Shown: piece by piece, positions 43,592 to 52,126 of the stretch | How positions within the stretch are numbered: position 1 is the stretch's first letter | Layout of the letters: the number at the start of each line of letters is the position of its first letter | Source: Bacteroidales bacterium | Lineage (GTDB): Bacteria > Bacteroidota > Bacteroidia > Bacteroidales > F082 | Length of the DNA stretch: 52,179 nt | NCBI GenBank assembly: GCA_024400455.1 | Contig: JAKSMU010000012.1 | Location: forward strand, 1 to 52,179 | Direction: 5' to 3' | Notes under the pieces: generated by a model | The model's database searches: none | The model's input: the letters and a program-made list of their open reading frames with translations, nothing else | Told to the model about the DNA's origin: nothing | Translations under genes and position numbers: made by a program

Positions 43592-44569
43592 TTATCTTCC
43601 CACAGCGATCTTCCGTGTCCTAATCTTCCCTTCCGTCCTGACCTTCACGAAATAATTGCCAGCTGGCAGATGCGACACATCCACGCGCACTTCGTTGCCT
43701 TCGGCTTTCATGTCGCTGACGACTTGTCCCAAGGTGTTGATAACGGTAATGTGACTGATATTTTCGGCATTAACTGTCAGATAATCAGCGGCGGGATTTG
43801 GATAGACATTGACATTCATTTCGTTTTCGCTCACGGCATCGTATTCGAAATCGAAGGTCAGGCCTGAAAGTTCATCGCAGTCGCAGATGAATGTGGCTTG
43901 GGCCGTCTCCAAATCGATGGAATAGAGCTTGTCGCACGTATTGGTGCAATATTGGAAATACATGATGTCGGTATTTGGGTCGATGGCAGCACAGCAGAGA
44001 TACTGCGAAGCCAGGCCTGTATTGCCAATGCAATAGACATCGCCCGTTTCCTTGTTCACAATCTGGTAAAGATAGCCGTCCATGTCGATGGCATAAAGCG
44101 TGCCGCCGCTGGTGCAGGCGATGGCCCAGAAATAGAAACTGGCATAGGTGCGAATCGTGGTAGAATGACCCGTTTCCAAGTCAATTTTACCGAAACCGTT
44201 TTCCTGGATGCAATACATGGTACTGGTCGTGTAGTCGTAAGCCATGTCATACCAATAGTGGTTGGTCGACTTCTTTTGTATGATGGAACCATCGTTTAAA
44301 TCGAACTTGTAGAAAAACATTTGGTCGTTGGTGCCATACATCACGCCATCGACGGCAGCAGAGCCGCCAAAGAAACCATCGGCAGAACTAAGATACTCGA
44401 TGTTTGAAAAGCCATCGGTGAAACGGCAAAGGCCATAATGAATTGTCGTCCAGTCAACATTGGTGCTGAAAAGGTAGCCCGATGAGGTGCTGAACGGATT
44501 GACTTGTGCATTGGCCACGCCTACAAAAGCGAGGACCGATAAAATCAAGGATAAAAATACTTTTCTCAT
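43592..44569 (-). CDS. Beta-propeller-like secreted protein with T9SS sorting domain
   Basis: The 325-residue protein has a signal peptide (MRKVFLSLILSVLAFVGVANA). It then has repeats of aromatic and Gly-rich strands suggesting propeller blades (GVMYGTNDQMFFYKFDLNDG, STMYCIQENGFGKIDLETG, GTLYAIDMDGYLYQIVNKE). The sorting domain is VNVYPNPAADYLTVNAENIS with VINTLGQVVSDM and LPAGNYFVKVR. The start is the ATG at 44569; another at 44581 abuts the ogt stop and adds MLIT. A minus-strand -7 box (44601-44609) lies inside the 3' end of ogt. Function is unknown beyond secretion. Confidence 0.8.
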   Translation of the reverse strand: MRKVFLSLILSVLAFVGVANAQVNPFSTSSGYLFSTNVDWTTIHYGLCRFTDGFSNIEYLSSADGFFGGSAAVDGVMYGTNDQMFFYKFDLNDGSIIQKKSTNHYWYDMAYDYTTSTMYCIQENGFGKIDLETGHSTTIRTYASFYFWAIACTSGGTLYAIDMDGYLYQIVNKETGDVYCIGNTGLASQYLCCAAIDPNTDIMYFQYCTNTCDKLYSIDLETAQATFICDCDELSGLTFDFEYDAVSENEMNVNVYPNPAADYLTVNAENISHITVINTLGQVVSDMKAEGNEVRVDVSHLPAGNYFVKVRTEGKIRTRKIAVGR

Positions 44570-44581
44570 TGTTATTAGCAT

Positions 44582-45133
44582 TTACTCATTCTTATTATTT
44601 GCAAAATTACAGTTTTTCTTGACTGGGGCAGACAAATTCACACCTTCAAGCTGTAAAAGATACTTTTTCCGTTCCAAACCGCCCGCATAACCCGTCAGAC
44701 TGCCGTCAGCACCTACTACACGATGGCAAGGAATGATGATGGAAATCGGATTATGGCCTACGGCATTGCCCACGGCACGAGGCGAGACATTACGGCCTAA
44801 TTCAGCAGACAATTGTCGGGCAATGGCTCCATAAGTGCTTGTCTTTCCGTAAGGAATAGTACACAATGCCTTCCAAACCGAAAGTTGGAAATCAGTTCCT
44901 TGTGGCGACAAAGGCATATTTTCCAACGATGGTTTTCCACCTGCAAAATAAGCATCTAACCACGATACGGCATTTTTTAAAACTGGAACAATTTCATGGC
45001 AAAAAGTCTCAACTTGAAAGGAAGAACCGAAATAGCGTTGCCCTTCCATCCACAAACCCACAAGTGCCTTTTCTTCGGCAGCCAAAGTCAGTTTGCCGAC
45101 AGGCAACTCATAATCAACGGAATAGAGCATCAA
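44582..45133 (-). CDS. ogt: Methylated-DNA--protein-cysteine methyltransferase
   Basis: This suicide enzyme removes O6-alkyl groups from guanine. The active site is IIPCHRVVGADG with acceptor Cys136, preceded by the helix-turn-helix segment PYGKTSTYGAIARQL and SPRAVGNAVGHNPI. The 183-residue length fits Ogt-type proteins. The ATG at 45133 overlaps the DUF2027-Smr stop by 4 bases, so the two are translationally coupled. Confidence 0.92.
   Translation of the reverse strand: MMLYSVDYELPVGKLTLAAEEKALVGLWMEGQRYFGSSFQVETFCHEIVPVLKNAVSWLDAYFAGGKPSLENMPLSPQGTDFQLSVWKALCTIPYGKTSTYGAIARQLSAELGRNVSPRAVGNAVGHNPISIIIPCHRVVGADGSLTGYAGGLERKKYLLQLEGVNLSAPVKKNCNFANNKNE
44601..44609 (-). promoter_or_regulatory. 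-7 promoter box inside the end of ogt
   Basis: The minus strand reads TAATTTTGC, a full match, 32 bp before the T9SS start at 44569. Confidence 0.5.
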
Positions 45134-46230
45134 TCTTTCTGCTTGTCGGTGATGATGACATCGATGGCGCCCACACCAAACTTGGCGATACTGGCCATGC
45201 GGTTTTCGGTATTCTTGTAGTTTTTCAGTTCGTCGATGATAGCATTTTTCAAGACACCATTGCCCACGCCGTGAATGAAAGTCACCTTAGTATATTCCGA
45301 AGCGATGGCGCTGTCGAGCATCTTCTTGAAATAATCTGTCTGGATGCGGAACATATCGTGACTTGAAAGGCCCAAAATGTTGTCGACCAATTCGCCAATA
45401 TGCAAATCCACAGTAGCCTCGCCCGGGGCGGTTCTGTGCTTGTCGATAGGCGATTCCTTCTTCACCAACTCCTTCTTAGCGGCCTGTGAACCAATGCCTT
45501 CCTTCATGATTTTGGCAAAATCGCCATCGCCACTCTTCAAGGCAACCAGTTCGGAAAGACAAATCATAACAGCCTTTTCGCCGAGAATGCCCGATGCCGC
45601 ATAACTGCCTTCCTTGAAGAAACGGCCCGGTCGCAACGAGAAAGGCGCGTTCAACGGAAGCAGCACGTTATCAGACTCTTCCTTGGTAAAGACGGCTTGA
45701 ACGATACCATTCAGCCAATATTCCAAATCGTCGCGTGAAATGGATTCAATCACGACTTTTTCATGTTTGTCGACCTGACCATAATCCACATTCACAAACT
45801 TTTCCTCTTCCTTTATCGTGAAGGTATAAAGCATCTCGTAAGGCGTATGGTTGACGAGCACCACATCCATAGCACCCGTCAGAAGCCACTGCTGCTCGTG
45901 TGGTATGAAAGCCAGATAAACGCCCTCTTTTTCAGCTTCTTTAGCAAAACGGCGCAACTCACCCTTGCGGGCTGCATCGGCGCGTTCCTGTTCGAGAAGT
46001 TCCTTGGCCTGTACTTCCTTCTGCACATTGTCAACCACCTGCTGCTGATGCGAAACTTGCGGTTGCGAACGGTAATCTAAGACCAAATCCGTAATCAAGG
46101 TCGGGATTTCAAAACCATCCTCGACTTCAACCATAACCATGCGTGTATCTATAATCTTCGTGACTTTACCACCGCCCACTGAGCTGATGAAATTCACTTT
46201 ATCGCCTACTTTAAATACTGCCATATCCAT
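45130..46230 (-). CDS. DUF2027 protein with C-terminal Smr domain
   Basis: The 366-residue protein begins MDMAVFKVGDKVNFISSVGGG with an SH3-like barrel. A charged coiled-coil stretch (about 65-100) and the DUF2027 beta domain follow, then a C-terminal Smr domain (EATVDLHIGELVDNI ... VTFIHGVGNGVLKNAI). Smr domains resemble the MutS2 endonuclease tail, and recent work links them to rescue of collided ribosomes. The start at 46230 is chosen because a -7 box TATTTTTGC lies at 46243-46251; the longer frame to 46278 would begin upstream of the promoter. It is divergent from the MbnP-like gene. Confidence 0.82.
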   Translation of the reverse strand: MDMAVFKVGDKVNFISSVGGGKVTKIIDTRMVMVEVEDGFEIPTLITDLVLDYRSQPQVSHQQQVVDNVQKEVQAKELLEQERADAARKGELRRFAKEAEKEGVYLAFIPHEQQWLLTGAMDVVLVNHTPYEMLYTFTIKEEEKFVNVDYGQVDKHEKVVIESISRDDLEYWLNGIVQAVFTKEESDNVLLPLNAPFSLRPGRFFKEGSYAASGILGEKAVMICLSELVALKSGDGDFAKIMKEGIGSQAAKKELVKKESPIDKHRTAPGEATVDLHIGELVDNILGLSSHDMFRIQTDYFKKMLDSAIASEYTKVTFIHGVGNGVLKNAIIDELKNYKNTENRMASIAKFGVGAIDVIITDKQKD

Positions 46231-46242
46231 AAATATTTTGCT

Positions 46243-46251
46243 GCAAAAATA
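46243..46251 (-). promoter_or_regulatory. -7 promoter box for the DUF2027-Smr gene
   Basis: The minus strand reads TATTTTTGC, a full match, 13 bp before the start at 46230. Confidence 0.6.
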
Positions 46252-46298
46252 CACTATTCGGACGAAAAAGCGTATCATTGCATTTTAAAATCCGTTTC

Positions 46299-47072
46299 AT
46301 GAAAAAGATTTGCATATTAACGTTTATAATATTGCTGTTTCTAGCATCCTGCAAGCAAGAGCCAAAAGAATCATCCGTTGGCCTCATCATTCATTATTCT
46401 GTCGACGGAAAAGAACTTGTAACCGATTCATTGTGTTATCAAAACGAAGCAGGTAATCAATTCCTCATCACTGAAATACAATGGTTTATATCCAACATTG
46501 AAATCAAAAATGCAGAAGGGAAATGGCTTCCGATAAACCAAGACAGCCATATCTTTTATCTTGACGAAAACGACAATCTGGCAAAAACATTTGCGTCTCA
46601 ATTCATTCCCGTCGGACAATATGTCGCCTTGCGTTTCACCTTTGGATTGGATGAAAACGACAACCAGAACGGACTTTTCGTCAATCCGCCTGAATCCGAC
46701 ATGTTTTGGCCGGAACCGCTTGGCGGCGGCTATCATTACATGAAACTCAACGGCAAGTGGCTTGATGAAAATGGTTGTCTTTCACCTATAAACGTGCATC
46801 TCGGCATCGGACAGAACGAAGATTTGACAGAGTTTTACCAAAACTATTTCCAAGTGGAAATTCCTTTTGAAGAGACTTTTCATGTCACGGGCAAAGAACA
46901 TAACACACTGCAAATCAATATGGATATCGCCAATTGGTTCCGCAACCCGCACACCTATGATTTCAACGTATGGGGTGGGGCCATCATGCAGAACCAGGCG
47001 GCACAGCAAGTGCTGAAAGAAAACGGTCAGGATGTGTTCAGTGTTGAAATAATTTCATGCCTATACGAATGA
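46299..47072 (+). CDS. MbnP-like lipoprotein
   Basis: The 257-residue protein has a lipobox (LFLASC, Cys18), so it is a lipoprotein. The body matches the MbnP family: LITEIQWFISNIEIKN, PVGQYVALRFTFGLDENDN, and MFWPEPLGGGYHYMKLNGKW. In methanotrophs MbnP binds copper through a kynurenine made from Trp by the di-heme enzyme MbnH; Trp residues near the corresponding FWPEP segment are present here. The next gene overlaps by 4 bases and encodes an MbnH/cytochrome-peroxidase relative. Copper binding is inferred from the family. The ATG at 46299 is used rather than a TTG at 46278. Confidence 0.8.
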   Translation: MKKICILTFIILLFLASCKQEPKESSVGLIIHYSVDGKELVTDSLCYQNEAGNQFLITEIQWFISNIEIKNAEGKWLPINQDSHIFYLDENDNLAKTFASQFIPVGQYVALRFTFGLDENDNQNGLFVNPPESDMFWPEPLGGGYHYMKLNGKWLDENGCLSPINVHLGIGQNEDLTEFYQNYFQVEIPFEETFHVTGKEHNTLQINMDIANWFRNPHTYDFNVWGGAIMQNQAAQQVLKENGQDVFSVEIISCLYE

Positions 47073-48118
47073 AAAAATCATTGCTTTTCATAGTATTGAT
47101 TTCTCTCATTTGCGCCTGCAAGCCGACAAATGAGAAGCCTTACGAGCCTACGCCATACGCCATCGTAACGCCCACCTACTTCCCCACCCGCACCAATGTT
47201 CCCGACGATAATCCGATGACCGAAGAAGGCGTTGCTTTGGGCAGAAAGTTATTCTACGACAACAGGTTATGCGGGCGTCAAGACGCATCCGGCATCACCA
47301 ATTGCGCTTCTTGCCACCATCAGGAAAACGGCTTTGAAAGCGGACACGGCGATATGGGTACACACCATGTCATGCTGCCTTTGATCAACTTAGCTTGGAA
47401 CACAACGGGCTTAGGCTGGAACGGCGGCGTGGCAAGTCTGGAAGACATGGTTTTGGCAGCAGTGACAGCGGAAAACGAAATCAACGGCGACACGGCACAA
47501 ATCGTGCAACTATTGCAATCGACAGAGGAATATCCCGACTTGTTTTTCAAGGCTTTCGGCAGCGAAAAAATCACTTTTATCAACATCGAAAAAGCCATCG
47601 CACAATTTGTCAGGAGCCTCGTTTCCTGTGACAGCAAATTCGACCGATACCTGCGTGGCGAGGAGCAACTCACCCAAGAAGAACTGAACGGCTACCTCCT
47701 GTTTGTCACGGAAGAAGGTGCCGATTGTTTCCACTGCCACGGTGGAGGCGGTAATGCACTTTTCACAACTAATTTATTCTATAACAACGGCTTGGATAAC
47801 ACCTTCACCGATCCACAAGACCGTTTTTCCATCACCGGCGACCCATCCGACAAAGGGGCCTATAAAGCACCGACATTAAGAAACATCACCTTAACGGGTC
47901 CCTATATGCACGACGGACGTTTCCAAACCCTCGACCAAATCATCGCGTTTTATTCCGACAGCGTGCAATATTCTTCCCAAATCAGTCCGCTAATGCACCA
48001 TGTCATGCAAGGCGGCGTACGGCTCACCGAAGAAGAAAAAACGCAACTCAAGGCTTTCCTCAACACTTTGACGGACGAGGATTTCATCAACAATCCCAAT
48101 TACGCGAAACCAGAATGA
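47069..48118 (+). CDS. Di-heme MbnH/MauG/cytochrome c peroxidase-family lipoprotein
   Basis: The 349-residue protein has a lipoprotein-type signal ending ICAC (Cys17). Two heme c sites follow: CASCH (79-83) and CFHCH (220-224). W110 and W117 in NLAWNTTGLGWNGG lie between the two heme sites in sequence. GAYKAPTLRNITLTGPYMHDGRFQTL is typical of the C-terminal domain of this family. Such enzymes either reduce peroxide (CcpA) or oxidise residues in a partner protein (MauG, MbnH). The 4-base overlap with the MbnP-like gene favours the second role. It is periplasmic or surface-anchored and needs cytochrome c maturation genes from elsewhere. Confidence 0.85.
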   Translation: MKKSLLFIVLISLICACKPTNEKPYEPTPYAIVTPTYFPTRTNVPDDNPMTEEGVALGRKLFYDNRLCGRQDASGITNCASCHHQENGFESGHGDMGTHHVMLPLINLAWNTTGLGWNGGVASLEDMVLAAVTAENEINGDTAQIVQLLQSTEEYPDLFFKAFGSEKITFINIEKAIAQFVRSLVSCDSKFDRYLRGEEQLTQEELNGYLLFVTEEGADCFHCHGGGGNALFTTNLFYNNGLDNTFTDPQDRFSITGDPSDKGAYKAPTLRNITLTGPYMHDGRFQTLDQIIAFYSDSVQYSSQISPLMHHVMQGGVRLTEEEKTQLKAFLNTLTDEDFINNPNYAKPE

Positions 48119-49098
48119 CCACAAGCAAGACCTTTCCTTGGGGCGACACCCGCCGTTTCAACAGCTACAACGCTTATTTCACCAAGCAGTTTGGCAGCCG
48201 CGTCCAGAAAATCAGCATCGATGCAGGATTCAGTTGTCCAAACCGCGATGGCAAAATCAGCACCGGCGGCTGCACCTTTTGCAGCAACGACGCCTTCAAC
48301 CCATCGTATTGCCGTCCCGAAAAAACCATTCGCCAGCAGATTGAAGAAGGCATTGAGTTTCACAAACGCCGTTACCGTCGCGCCAATCAGTATCTGGCTT
48401 ATTTTCAACCTTATTCCAACACTTACAAGCCACTTGACGAACTGAAAAAGATTTACGGTCAGGCACTCGAAATCCCTGAAATCGCAGGCATCGTCATCGG
48501 CACACGCCCCGATTTGATTGACGAAGACATATTGCAATATCTCGCCGAAATCCAAAAGACGCATTACGTGATTGTGGAATACGGCATCGAAAGCGTTTAC
48601 GATGCGACCTTGAAACACGTCAACCGCGGCCACGATTTCGCCACAGCGAAACGGGCAGTCGAACTCACCGCAGCCTACAATCTGCCCTGCGGCGGACATT
48701 TCATTTTCGGTCTGCCTGGCGAAACCAAGCCAATGATGCTCGATGCAGCCGACATCATTTCACAACTGCCTTTGACGACGGTGAAATTCCATCAGCTGCA
48801 AATCTTCAAGAACACGACCATGGCCGATGAATACCTGCAGCACAAGGAAGCTTTTCATCTGTTTGAATTAGAGGAATATATCGACTTCGTCATCGATTTC
48901 ACCGAACGGTTGAATCCCAATATCGTCATCGAGCGTTTTGCAGGCGAAGTGCCGCCGCGTTACCTTCTTTCCGAACCTTGGATGAAGCTCCGCTACGACG
49001 AAGTGCTGGCCCGCATCGAAAAACGCATGGAAGAAAGAGACACATGGCAAGGAAAGTCATATAAAAACGCTATCTTTGCCGACCAAACGAACGCATAA
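48115..49098 (+). CDS. Radical SAM protein, YhcC/TIGR01212 family
   Basis: The 327-residue protein has the cluster-binding motif SCPNRDGKISTGGCTFC (C41, C53 and C56), the unusual spacing typical of YhcC-type radical SAM proteins. TRPDLIDEDILQYL and GGHFIFGLPGET follow. The reaction is unsettled; modification of tRNA has been suggested for the wider Elp3-like group. It overlaps the preceding di-heme gene by 4 bases and the next gene by 1 base. Confidence 0.87.
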   Translation: MTTSKTFPWGDTRRFNSYNAYFTKQFGSRVQKISIDAGFSCPNRDGKISTGGCTFCSNDAFNPSYCRPEKTIRQQIEEGIEFHKRRYRRANQYLAYFQPYSNTYKPLDELKKIYGQALEIPEIAGIVIGTRPDLIDEDILQYLAEIQKTHYVIVEYGIESVYDATLKHVNRGHDFATAKRAVELTAAYNLPCGGHFIFGLPGETKPMMLDAADIISQLPLTTVKFHQLQIFKNTTMADEYLQHKEAFHLFELEEYIDFVIDFTERLNPNIVIERFAGEVPPRYLLSEPWMKLRYDEVLARIEKRMEERDTWQGKSYKNAIFADQTNA

Positions 49099-49625
49099 TG
49101 GCTTACATCAAATCCAACGACCTCTTCGAGCAAATCCCCACCGAGGACATTTACAAACACATTCCCCACCCAATCGTCATCGCCGACCATCTGATGACCC
49201 CCGACAACATGGGTGCCATGATTCGCATTTCCGATAACATCGGAGCTTCTGAGATGTGCTTTTTGGGCACGGAATCGAAACACAGCCTGGGCAAGGTGCG
49301 CCGCGCCGCCGCTTCAAGCCGTGGCAACATAAAATGGTATTTCACCGAAGAGACGAATCTCCGCAACATCGTTCCTGAAGGCAAGACCATAGTCGCCATC
49401 GAGACTGCCGACGATGCCACCTGCATCTACGACACCGAATTGCCCGACAATGTGGCCTTTATCGTAGGCAGCGAAAGCCAAGGTCTCAGCGAAGAATTGT
49501 TAAGTCAATGCGACATGGCGGTTTACATCCCCGTTCCAGGCCCCACCCGCTCGCTCAATGTAAGTCACGCCGCAGCCGTAGCACTTTTCGAATGGCAAAG
49601 ACAAATGATTAAGAAGCACTTATGA
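49098..49625 (+). CDS. TrmH/SpoU-family RNA 2'-O-methyltransferase
   Basis: The 175-residue protein is a compact SPOUT enzyme with the three motifs in order: TPDNMGAMIRISDNIGA (motif 1), AFIVGSESQGLSEE (motif 2) and IPVPGPTRSLNVSHAAAVAL (motif 3, the SAM knot). The length and motifs suit TrmH (tRNA G18) or a close relative. There is no extra RNA-binding domain. The ATG shares a base with the upstream stop and the stop overlaps the HAD gene by 4 bases. Confidence 0.88.
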   Translation: MAYIKSNDLFEQIPTEDIYKHIPHPIVIADHLMTPDNMGAMIRISDNIGASEMCFLGTESKHSLGKVRRAAASSRGNIKWYFTEETNLRNIVPEGKTIVAIETADDATCIYDTELPDNVAFIVGSESQGLSEELLSQCDMAVYIPVPGPTRSLNVSHAAAVALFEWQRQMIKKHL

Positions 49626-50317
49626 AAAACTACCGACATATTTTCTTCGACCTCGACCGCACCCTTTGGGATTTCGATGCCGCCGCAGAAGTGGCCTTTG
49701 AGATGATTTACGACCAATACAATCTGAAAGCCTTAGGCATCCCTTCCGCGCACGAATTTCACGAAATCTACCATCCCATCAACGCCAAGATGTGGGAACT
49801 TTACCGCGAGGATAAGATCACGAAAGAATTTCTATGTCGCGAGCGTTTCGTCCAGCCGCTTGCCGTTTACGACATTCACGATGTCGAACTCGCCGACAAC
49901 TTGGGCCGCGATTACGAATACCATTCGCCTCGCATCATCCGCCTCATTCCCGGCACAATGGAACTGCTCGACTATCTGAAGCCGAAATATCATTTACACC
50001 TGATTACCAACGGTTTTCAGGAAATCCAGCACACCAAGTTGGGTGGTTCGGGCATGGAACCTTATTTCGACACTTTGACTGTTTCGGAAGAAGTCGGCGT
50101 AAAGAAACCCAATCCTGAAATTTTCCGTTTCGCGCTTCGCAAAGCCAAAGCAACTGCCGAAGAAAGCATTATGATTGGCGACGAGATGGAAGTTGACATC
50201 GATGGCGCCCGTGCCGCCGGCATCGACCAAATCTTTTTCAATGCAGCAGGAACAGTTCACGAAGGCAGCACGACCTACGAAGTGAAATCCTTATTGGATA
50301 TTAAAGGAATCCTATAA
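49622..50317 (+). CDS. HAD hydrolase, YjjG-type nucleotidase
   Basis: The 231-residue protein has HAD motif I FFDLDRTLWDFDAAA (nucleophile Asp, catalytic Asp), a helical cap, motif II LITNGF, motif III KKPNPEIF and motif IV MIGDEMEVDIDGA. The LWDF variant after DRT is characteristic of YjjG-like pyrimidine nucleotidases that clear non-canonical nucleotides. It is the last gene of the overlapping MbnP-to-HAD operon and converges on psd. Confidence 0.87.
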   Translation: MKNYRHIFFDLDRTLWDFDAAAEVAFEMIYDQYNLKALGIPSAHEFHEIYHPINAKMWELYREDKITKEFLCRERFVQPLAVYDIHDVELADNLGRDYEYHSPRIIRLIPGTMELLDYLKPKYHLHLITNGFQEIQHTKLGGSGMEPYFDTLTVSEEVGVKKPNPEIFRFALRKAKATAEESIMIGDEMEVDIDGARAAGIDQIFFNAAGTVHEGSTTYEVKSLLDIKGIL

Positions 50318-50325
50318 AAAGGAAT

Positions 50326-51009
50326 TTATTTCAAGACACCCAAAACAGTAACCTTGCCGCGGGTCTTGTCGCCAATTTTCACCTTCACCTCGGCATCAAC
50401 GGGCAGAAAGACATCGAGACGGGAACCGAAACGGATCATGCCGAATTCCTCGCCAGCCTGGGCCTCGTCGCCTGGTTTCAGTTCACACACGATGCGGCGG
50501 GCCATAAATCCCGCAATCTGACGGAACAGGACTTCCCTACCCTTGCTATCTTTAACGACAATGGTATTATGTTCATTATCCGTCGACGATTTTGGATTGA
50601 AAGCCACAAGAAACTTGCCCGGATGATATTTATAATAGGTAACTTCGCCATCCATCGGAAACCAATTCACATGCACATTATAAATCGACATGAAAATCGA
50701 TATCTGACGGCGTTCACCCTCAAAATATTCACTTTCCCTTACAATTTCATTGACAACCACCTCGCCATCGGCAGGCGAGAACACAGCGTTTTCAAGCAAA
50801 GTAGTCTGACGGTAAATTGGGATTCTAAAGAAACAAACTGTCCAGAAATTATAAGCAAAAACAAGAAGATAAGTCAGGAAATGCCACCACGTCTGCTGAG
50901 GGTGAAAGACATTAAGGAGAACAATCACCAGAACCCCGAATAAGGCTGAAAACAGAATCACCATTGCGCCTTCGGCATGAATACGTTCCTTTATCTTTAG
51001 TTTCTTCAT
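50326..51009 (-). CDS. psd: Phosphatidylserine decarboxylase (archaeal/B-type)
   Basis: Psd makes phosphatidylethanolamine from phosphatidylserine at the inner membrane. The 227-residue protein has two N-terminal transmembrane helices (about 14-33 and 44-62). Core motifs FSPADGEVV and MSIYNVHVNWFPMDG follow, and the self-cleavage site is RFGSRLDVFLP, where Ser196 becomes the pyruvoyl group. The FGS variant and short length mark the archaeal-type class found in Bacteroidota. It overlaps cdsA by 4 bases. Confidence 0.92.
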   Translation of the reverse strand: MKKLKIKERIHAEGAMVILFSALFGVLVIVLLNVFHPQQTWWHFLTYLLVFAYNFWTVCFFRIPIYRQTTLLENAVFSPADGEVVVNEIVRESEYFEGERRQISIFMSIYNVHVNWFPMDGEVTYYKYHPGKFLVAFNPKSSTDNEHNTIVVKDSKGREVLFRQIAGFMARRIVCELKPGDEAQAGEEFGMIRFGSRLDVFLPVDAEVKVKIGDKTRGKVTVLGVLK

Positions 51010-51836
51010 ATCAATAACAAATAAGTGAAAACAAAAGGCACTGAAAACATAATGGAATCAAAACGATCCAGGATGCCGCCATGACCTGGAATCAGATTTC
51101 CGGAATCCTTCACACCTGCCTGCCGTTTCAGCATAGACTCACACAAATCGCCCAAAGTGCCAAACACAACAGCAACAACTGCCAAACCCACACCAGTCAA
51201 ATAAGGCATCCAGTCAGCAAAATGGCAAAAGATACACATCCCCAATACCGTAAAGAACAAGCCGCCAAAACTGCCTTCAATAGTTTTTCCAGGAGAAATA
51301 CGTTCAAAAAGTTTATGTTTGCCTAAAAGGCAACCTGTCAGATAAGCAAAAATGTCATTTGTCCAAAGCAATGCAAAAAACAAGAGAATCAAACCAGCGC
51401 CTAAGTAACTGCCAAACAATTCAAGCTGGAAATCATGGCTAAACATATAATTCAGCAATGCAGCAGGTAGACTTAGGAACAACATCGAACCATAATGGAA
51501 AGATGCAATATGCTTGAAGTCAAATTGTTTTGAAAAAAGGGCATGTAAGAAAGGTATCATTAAGAAAATGAAGTCTAAAGAAAGGAATTTAGGCGTTAAC
51601 AACTTTACAGCCACTAATGAAGAAAAGACATAAAAGCCGAGAGCACAAATCTCGCCTAAAACAAAATGGGAATTTCCATGAAGACCTTGAAGACGAAACA
51701 TTTCGAAAGTCCCCACTGCGACGATAAACAACAAAAGCAAAGAAAAAGCTCCTGACGATGCAAAATACAGACATCCGAGGAGGATTAAAAGCAGCACAAT
51801 TCCGGAAAGTGTGCGAGTCAACAACTCTCTCATCAT
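51006..51836 (-). CDS. cdsA: Phosphatidate cytidylyltransferase
   Basis: CdsA makes CDP-diacylglycerol, the precursor of all phospholipids. The 276-residue protein has about eight transmembrane helices and the C-terminal signature SMLKRQAGVKD...IPGHGGILDRFDS. A -7 box TATTTTTGC lies on the minus strand at 51850-51858. The start could be Met1 (51836) or Met2 (51833). With psd it forms a two-gene phospholipid unit. Confidence 0.93.
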   Translation of the reverse strand: MMRELLTRTLSGIVLLLILLGCLYFASSGAFSLLLLFIVAVGTFEMFRLQGLHGNSHFVLGEICALGFYVFSSLVAVKLLTPKFLSLDFIFLMIPFLHALFSKQFDFKHIASFHYGSMLFLSLPAALLNYMFSHDFQLELFGSYLGAGLILLFFALLWTNDIFAYLTGCLLGKHKLFERISPGKTIEGSFGGLFFTVLGMCIFCHFADWMPYLTGVGLAVVAVVFGTLGDLCESMLKRQAGVKDSGNLIPGHGGILDRFDSIMFSVPFVFTYLLLI

Positions 51837-51849
51837 TTACAATTTGAAA

Positions 51850-51858
51850 GCAAAAATA
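51850..51858 (-). promoter_or_regulatory. -7 promoter box for cdsA-psd
   Basis: The minus strand reads TATTTTTGC, a full match, 14 bp before the start codon. Confidence 0.6.
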
Positions 51859-51916
51859 GAGAAAAAAGGAAAGCAGATAGAATAAAAGAAGAAAAAGATT
51901 TGTTGAAGGAAACAAA

Positions 51917-51946
51917 AAAAAGCCCATCGAAAGATGAGCTTTTTTC
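51917..51946 (-). terminator. Terminator after the downstream 5S rRNA
   Basis: AAGCCCATC (51920-51928) pairs with GATGAGCTT (51933-51941), including one wobble pair. On the minus strand a T-run follows. Confidence 0.85.
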
Positions 51947-51954
51947 GTTAAGGG

Positions 51955-52062
<108 letters not shown>

Positions 52063-52091
52063 TATAATAATCATCAAAAAAAGAACCAAAT

Positions 52092-52122
52092 AAAAAACGG
52101 AGAGCTCAATTGAACTCTCCGT
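52092..52122 (-). terminator. Hairpin between the two 5S rRNA genes
   Basis: ACGGAGAG (52097-52104) pairs with CTCTCCGT (52115-52122); a run of six T residues follows on the minus strand. It looks like a terminator for copy 2. Confidence 0.8.
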
Positions 52123-52126
52123 ATGG

